Shown in pieces: positions 59,933-64,000 of a stretch of DNA of 64,000 nt. Location of the stretch: positions 5,890,001 to 5,954,000 of the forward strand of contig NZ_CP024608.1 in assembly GCF_002752675.1 (NCBI RefSeq), read 5' to 3'. This DNA comes from Massilia violaceinigra. GTDB lineage: Bacteria > Pseudomonadota > Gammaproteobacteria > Burkholderiales > Burkholderiaceae_D. The translations under genes were made by a program, and so were the position numbers. Position 1 is the first letter of the stretch; each line of letters starts with the position of its first letter. Under the pieces are notes generated by a model. That model did not search any database. It was not told the DNA's origin and worked only from the letters and a program-made list of their open reading frames with translations.

Positions 59933-61450
59933 ATGTCGGTCACGAAGCGCTACATCATCGCGGTGCCCCGGCACGTCCGGATGGGCTCGGGCCTGAGCTT
60001 GCAGGACGTGGTCGCAGGGCTGCCGGAACAGCAATTGGGACGCGCCGGCACGACCGGCACGCAGGTGGTGGAAATGACCGCCGCCGAAGCGGATAATCTC
60101 GCACGCGACCATGGCGAGATGCTGATCGAGGAAGACCAGCCGCTCACGCTGCTGGCGCCGATGCCGGCGCTCGGTTTCGAAGTAGGGCCGGACCGTGGCC
60201 AGGAATACCTCTTTGCCGTGCGCGACGCGCAAACGGGCGCGCCGGTCGCGGGCGCGACGCTGTTCGTGAAAGGCGAGCGCGCCACTTACCGGGGCCGCAC
60301 CGGGCAGGACGGCACGGCCGGCGTGCGCGTGCTCGATCCGGTGATCGAACACGTGATCGTCTCGCCCGCCGCCAACTACTGGGCGCGGGTGATCCCGGCG
60401 CCGGCGGCGGACCGGACGACCGAGGTCGCCCTGACCCCGCTGATTCCGCGCGGCGCCGCTGCGTGGGAACGCCAGTGGCTGGGCATGACCAGCGAGGTGT
60501 CCGGAGGCGCCGGCGTCAAGGTCGCGGTGCTCGACAGCGGCATTGCCGATCACCCGGACTTGGCGGTCGCGGGCGGCATGAACGCGCTGGACGGGGCCGA
60601 CGCGGACGACTTCCGCAGCGATGAGAAGGGCCACGGCACCCACTGCGCGGGCGTGATCGGCGGCCGCAATGCGGTCAATGGCGTATGCGGTGTCGCTCCC
60701 GACGTCGCCCTGTATGCCGTCAAGGCGTTTCCCGGCGGCCGGCTGAGCGACCTGCTCGAAGGCCTGCAATGGTGCATCGACAACGGCATGGATATCGTCA
60801 ATATGAGCTTGGCCATCGGCAGCCCCAGCGCCCTGCTCGCGCTCAAGCTGGCCGAGGCGGCCCAGGCGGGCATCACCCTGGTGGCCGCCGCCGGCAATGA
60901 CGGCGGCCCCCAGCTCTGCCACCCGGCGGCCAGCGACGGCGTGCTGGCGGTGACGGCATTCGGCTCGATGCACGCCTTCCCCGCCGGCAGCGCCCATGCG
61001 CTGCGCATCGCCGAACTGCGCAATGACGCGACGAGCCTGTTCGTGCCCAATTTCTCCAACAGCGGGCCGCAGACGGCCTTCATCGCGCCGGGTGTGGCGA
61101 TCATATCGAGCGTGCCCGGCGGCTACGCGGCCTGGGATGGCACATCGATGGCCTGCGCCTTCGTCTCGGGACTGGCGGCCGCGGCCCTGTCCGCGCACCC
61201 CGAAATCCGCACCGGCGACGCGCGCCAGTGCGAACAGCTCAGGCAGCTGCTGGCGGCGAGCGCGATCGACCTGTCGCTGCCGGACCCGATCCAGGGCGCC
61301 GGCGTGCCGCAGGCGGGCCGGCCCGCGCCGCCCCAGGCCGGCCCGCCCGCCGACCCCGGCCGCGCGCAGCAGCAGCGCGTCGCGGCGCTGATCGCCGACC
61401 TGGAAGGCAAGCAGCAAGAAATCCTCGCCATGATCGCCCAATTGGGCTAA
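59933..61450 (+). CDS. Subtilisin-like serine protease (S8 family) with N-terminal prodomain-like region
   Basis: The 505-residue protein has the S8 catalytic triad: Asp in KVAVLDSGIADHPDL, His in KGHGTHCAGVIGGRNAVNG and Ser in YAAWDGTSMACAFVSGLAAA. The oxyanion-type segment is LVAAAGNDGGPQLCHPAA. The first about 75 residues resemble an inhibitor-type prodomain (YIIAVPRHVRMGSGLSLQDV), and residues about 85-165 resemble a carboxypeptidase-regulatory-like beta-sandwich (RDAQTGAPVAGATLFVKG). There is no Sec signal, so it may act in the cytoplasm or leave by another route. The C-terminal QQRVAALIADLEGKQQEI is a coiled-coil. It follows the repeat protein by 48 bases. Confidence 0.9.
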   Translation: MSVTKRYIIAVPRHVRMGSGLSLQDVVAGLPEQQLGRAGTTGTQVVEMTAAEADNLARDHGEMLIEEDQPLTLLAPMPALGFEVGPDRGQEYLFAVRDAQTGAPVAGATLFVKGERATYRGRTGQDGTAGVRVLDPVIEHVIVSPAANYWARVIPAPAADRTTEVALTPLIPRGAAAWERQWLGMTSEVSGGAGVKVAVLDSGIADHPDLAVAGGMNALDGADADDFRSDEKGHGTHCAGVIGGRNAVNGVCGVAPDVALYAVKAFPGGRLSDLLEGLQWCIDNGMDIVNMSLAIGSPSALLALKLAEAAQAGITLVAAAGNDGGPQLCHPAASDGVLAVTAFGSMHAFPAGSAHALRIAELRNDATSLFVPNFSNSGPQTAFIAPGVAIISSVPGGYAAWDGTSMACAFVSGLAAAALSAHPEIRTGDARQCEQLRQLLAASAIDLSLPDPIQGAGVPQAGRPAPPQAGPPADPGRAQQQRVAALIADLEGKQQEILAMIAQLG

Positions 61451-61480
61451 CGAACTGGTGCAACAAGGGGGCGACCCACC

Positions 61481-62200
61481 ATGCGGCTTCTTTGCTTTCC
61501 CCATGCGGGGGCGGGCCCTTCGCAATTCCGTTCCTGGCTGGCGGCGGGGCCGGACAGTCTGCAGATCATGCCGGTCGCGCTGCCCGGCCGCGAAGCGCGC
61601 TACAAGGATGCGATGCCGCGCCGTATGGATGCGCTGCTGCGGGACTTGTCGCACGGCATAGAACCCCTGCTGGACCAGCCCTTCGCCATGCTCGGGCACA
61701 GCATGGGCGCGCTGGTGGCCTTTGAACTGGCGCGCATGATGCGCTGCGCCGGACTGCGCCAGCCGGAGCACCTGTTCGTCTCGGCCTTTCGCGCGCCCCA
61801 CCTGAACGGCCGCAGCCCGCCCCTGCATGCGCTGCCCGGGCATCTGCTCAAGGCGGAGCTGCTGCGGCTGGACGGCACCCCGCCCGAGGTGCTGGCGCAG
61901 CCCGATCTGATGGACACGCTGCTGCCGGTCCTGCGTTCCGACCTCGAGATCGCCGAGCACTACCGCTACCGGCACGCGCCGCCGCTGTCCTGCCCCATCA
62001 CCTGCCTCGGCGGCATCACCGACCAGCGCATCAGCCGGCCCGAGCTGCGCGCCTGGCGCCAGCACACGGCGGACGCGTTCCGGCTCCGGCTCTTTCCCGG
62101 CGGTCATTTTTACCTCTACAAGACACCGGTCCTGGTGCAGCACGCGATCTGCACCGATCTCGGCCTGTCCACCCTGTGTCCCGACGACGCGGTGGCCTGA
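61481..62200 (+). CDS. Type II thioesterase (alpha/beta hydrolase) for NRPS editing
   Basis: The 239-residue enzyme starts with RLLCFPHAGAGPSQFRSWLA and has the nucleophile elbow GHSMGALVAFEL (Ser at about residue 81). ITCLGGITDQRI carries the catalytic Asp and LFPGGHFYLYK the catalytic His. This is the usual type II thioesterase pattern. These enzymes remove wrong acyl groups from carrier domains in NRPS and PKS systems. Its stop is two bases before the ATG of the NRPS, showing a tight operon. AAGGGGG lies ten bases before its own ATG. Confidence 0.94.
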   Translation: MRLLCFPHAGAGPSQFRSWLAAGPDSLQIMPVALPGREARYKDAMPRRMDALLRDLSHGIEPLLDQPFAMLGHSMGALVAFELARMMRCAGLRQPEHLFVSAFRAPHLNGRSPPLHALPGHLLKAELLRLDGTPPEVLAQPDLMDTLLPVLRSDLEIAEHYRYRHAPPLSCPITCLGGITDQRISRPELRAWRQHTADAFRLRLFPGGHFYLYKTPVLVQHAICTDLGLSTLCPDDAVA

Positions 62201-62202
62201 GC

Positions 62203-64000
62203 ATGGAAACCGCCGCCAACCTCTTTCCGCTGTCGTACTCGCAGGCGCGCCTGTGGTTCCTGCACCTGCTCGCGCCCACCAGCCCCTTCTACAACCTGCA
62301 GATCGATATGCCCTTGCAATGCGCGATCGACGAAGCGGTGTGGTGCAGGGTTATCAGCGAGCTGGTGCGGCGCCATGAAATCCTGCGCACGGTCTTTCAC
62401 GCCGTCGACGGCGAACCGGTCCAGCAAGTGCTGGGAGCGCTGACCGTGCCGGTCGCCAGCGTCGACCTGCGCGACACCCCGCCCGGCGCGCGCGAGGAAG
62501 CGGCGCGCCGGACGGCCCTGGAGGACGCGCAGCGCCCGTTCGACCTGACCCGCGGTCCGCTGCTGCGCCCGACGCTGATCCGCCTGGCCGACGACGCCTG
62601 GCTGTTCGTGCTCACGATGCACCACATCGTCACGGACGGCTGGTCGATGGACATCATCACGGGCGAGATCGCCGCCCTGTACGACGCTTTCGTGCAGGGC
62701 GAAGCGTCGCCGCTTCCCGAGCTGCCGATCCAGTACGCCGACTTCGCCGCGTGGCAGCGCCAGAGCCAGACCCTGGAGGTACTCGGCGCCCAGCTCGGCT
62801 ACTGGCGCGAGCAGCTCGACGGCTACCAGGACTTGCAGCTGCCCACCGACTTCGCGCGCCCGTCCGCGCCCAGCTACCGCGGCGCCTTCCAGTGCGCAAC
62901 GACCGCCCTGCCCGTCGTCGACGGCCTGCGCCGCATCGCCCAGCGCGAAGGGGCAACCCTGTTCATGGCCCTGCTGGCCGCGTTCCAGGTGCTGATGATG
63001 CGCTATTGCGGCCAGGACGATATCGTGGTCGGCACGCCGATCGCCAACCGCAACCGGCCCGAGGTGGAGCCGCTGATCGGCTTTTTCGTCAACACGCTGG
63101 TGATGCGCGCACGCCTGGCGGGGCGGCCGAGCTTCCGCGAGCACTTGCGCCAAGTGCGCGAAACGGCGCTGGGCGCCTACGCCAACCAGGACTTGCCGTT
63201 CGAAAAGCTGGTGGAAAATTTGCAGCCCCAGCGCGATCCGAGCCGCAATCCCCTGTTCCAAGTGATGTTCGTGTTGCAGAACGGCGCGGCGCAGCGCGGC
63301 GGCCCGGCGCAAGCGCCGTCGTACCAGCCCGGCCCGGCGGCGTGCTCCGGGGTGTCGTACGGGAACGCCAAGTTCGACCTGACCCTGTACCTGGGCGAGG
63401 ATAACAAGGGCATCTCCGCCATTGTCGAGTACAGCACCGACCTGTTCGCGGACGACACGATCACCAGGTTGATCGGCCACTGGCAAACGCTGTTGCAAAG
63501 CATTGCCTCCAGCCCCGATGTGCCGATCACCCGGCTGCCGCTGCTGTCGCCGCGCGAGCGCGCACTGCTGCTGACCGACTGGAACAGCACCGCAACGGTC
63601 TATCCGCGCGACGCCACGCTCGGCCAGCTGTTCCGCCAGCAGGCGCTGGCCGCGCCCGACGCGGTCGCGCTCAATGGCGAGGACGGCACCCTCACCTACG
63701 GCGAACTGGCCAGGCGCACGGCCCGGCTGGCGCGCTGGCTGCGCCAGCAAGGCGTGCAGCGCGGCGATGTCGTCGGCATCTGCCTGCCACGCGGCATCGA
63801 CATGGTGGCGACGCTGGTGGCGATCGTCGAGGCCGGAGCCGCCTACCTCCCGCTGGACCCGGCCTGCCCGCCGGCGCGGCTGGACGCGATGATCGGGCAG
63901 GCGTCGCCGCGCCTGATCGTCTCGCGCAGCGGCGCGGCGGGCGCCGTCGGCCGCCACGGGCCGGCCCTGCTCGACGCCATCGACCTGCCGGCCGACGACA
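62203..64000 (+). CDS. Nonribosomal peptide synthetase, N-terminal part (partial)
   Basis: The open frame runs from ATG 62203 to the window edge, 599 codons, with no stop. A condensation domain (about residues 5-440) begins with LFPLSYSQARLWFLHLL and has the active-site motif MHHIVTDGWSMD (HHxxxDG, about residues 139-145). It continues with YADFAAWQR, DIVVGTPIANRNRPEVEPLI and LPFEKLVENLQPQRDPSRNP. An adenylation domain follows from about residue 470 (LTYGELARRTARLARWLR, AGAAYLPLDPACPPARLDAM). Its specificity residues, carrier domain and later modules lie outside the window. A condensation domain at the very start suggests loading of an acyl starter or a precursor from another protein. Confidence 0.97.
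   Translation, partial: METAANLFPLSYSQARLWFLHLLAPTSPFYNLQIDMPLQCAIDEAVWCRVISELVRRHEILRTVFHAVDGEPVQQVLGALTVPVASVDLRDTPPGAREEAARRTALEDAQRPFDLTRGPLLRPTLIRLADDAWLFVLTMHHIVTDGWSMDIITGEIAALYDAFVQGEASPLPELPIQYADFAAWQRQSQTLEVLGAQLGYWREQLDGYQDLQLPTDFARPSAPSYRGAFQCATTALPVVDGLRRIAQREGATLFMALLAAFQVLMMRYCGQDDIVVGTPIANRNRPEVEPLIGFFVNTLVMRARLAGRPSFREHLRQVRETALGAYANQDLPFEKLVENLQPQRDPSRNPLFQVMFVLQNGAAQRGGPAQAPSYQPGPAACSGVSYGNAKFDLTLYLGEDNKGISAIVEYSTDLFADDTITRLIGHWQTLLQSIASSPDVPITRLPLLSPRERALLLTDWNSTATVYPRDATLGQLFRQQALAAPDAVALNGEDGTLTYGELARRTARLARWLRQQGVQRGDVVGICLPRGIDMVATLVAIVEAGAAYLPLDPACPPARLDAMIGQASPRLIVSRSGAAGAVGRHGPALLDAIDLPADD

Noticed and set aside
62116..63957. Minus-strand open frame of 613 codons across the NRPS
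   Set aside because: The plus-strand frame is open to the window edge and carries condensation and adenylation motifs; the minus frame has none.

Overview
The window is high-GC, almost fully coding chromosomal DNA. It most likely comes from a betaproteobacterium of the Oxalobacteraceae type (Massilia, Duganella or Janthinobacterium-like). This is an inference from gene content: prfB-lysS linkage, phaC with phaR, a bamD / rluD-pgeF block, mfd-serB, AraC_N-type and GcvA-like regulators, and dRS3-like palindromic repeats. No rRNA, tRNA or CRISPR array was seen.

Layout. 1-2355: end of prfB, a HAD phosphatase and lysS. 2356-2883: repeat-bearing spacer. 2884-6020: a haem-oxidoreductase operon (catalase-like protein, unknown protein, DyP peroxidase), then an AraC regulator and an ABM-type gene that lacks a normal start codon. 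7565-13578: an NHL-repeat lipoprotein, a divergent ECF41 sigma factor / AhpD-like pair with its signature promoter, and an outer-membrane receptor. 13628-23415: ppnN, a POT peptide transporter, a LysR regulator, an epimerase-like protein, PBP1A and an OPT transporter. 23539-27026: two sensor-like membrane proteins, one fused to an MFS permease, and a PP2C phosphatase. 27054-27469: a frameshifted gene of foreign look. 27767-29700: an HDOD protein and a 5'-nucleotidase. 29701-31270: an IS1380-type element with a nonsense-mutated transposase. 31361-36210: mfd, serB and a GNAT enzyme.

36338-43075 is the most interesting block. A non-RD Ser/Thr kinase with TPRs is translationally coupled to an unknown protein. 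Next to them lies an FHA-domain sigma-54 activator. Divergent from the activator, a perfect -24/-12 promoter drives a threefold-repeat protein and a CxxCH haem-binding protein. An array of TTTACATG / CATGTAAA half-sites sits where enhancer sites would be, and related half-sites recur in the kinase promoter. This looks like a self-contained phospho-signalling circuit.

43235-57947 is mostly housekeeping: a small lipoprotein, a GFA-family protein, a hybrid histidine kinase, a DUF72 protein, trxC, metC-like, rimO, phaR, phaC, pgeF, rluD, bamD and yaaA. 57976-58455 is a PIN-domain protein. From 58699 to the right edge a probable secondary-metabolite locus begins: two small proteins (one with 27-residue tandem repeats), a subtilisin-like protease, a type II thioesterase and the start of a nonribosomal peptide synthetase that runs off the window.
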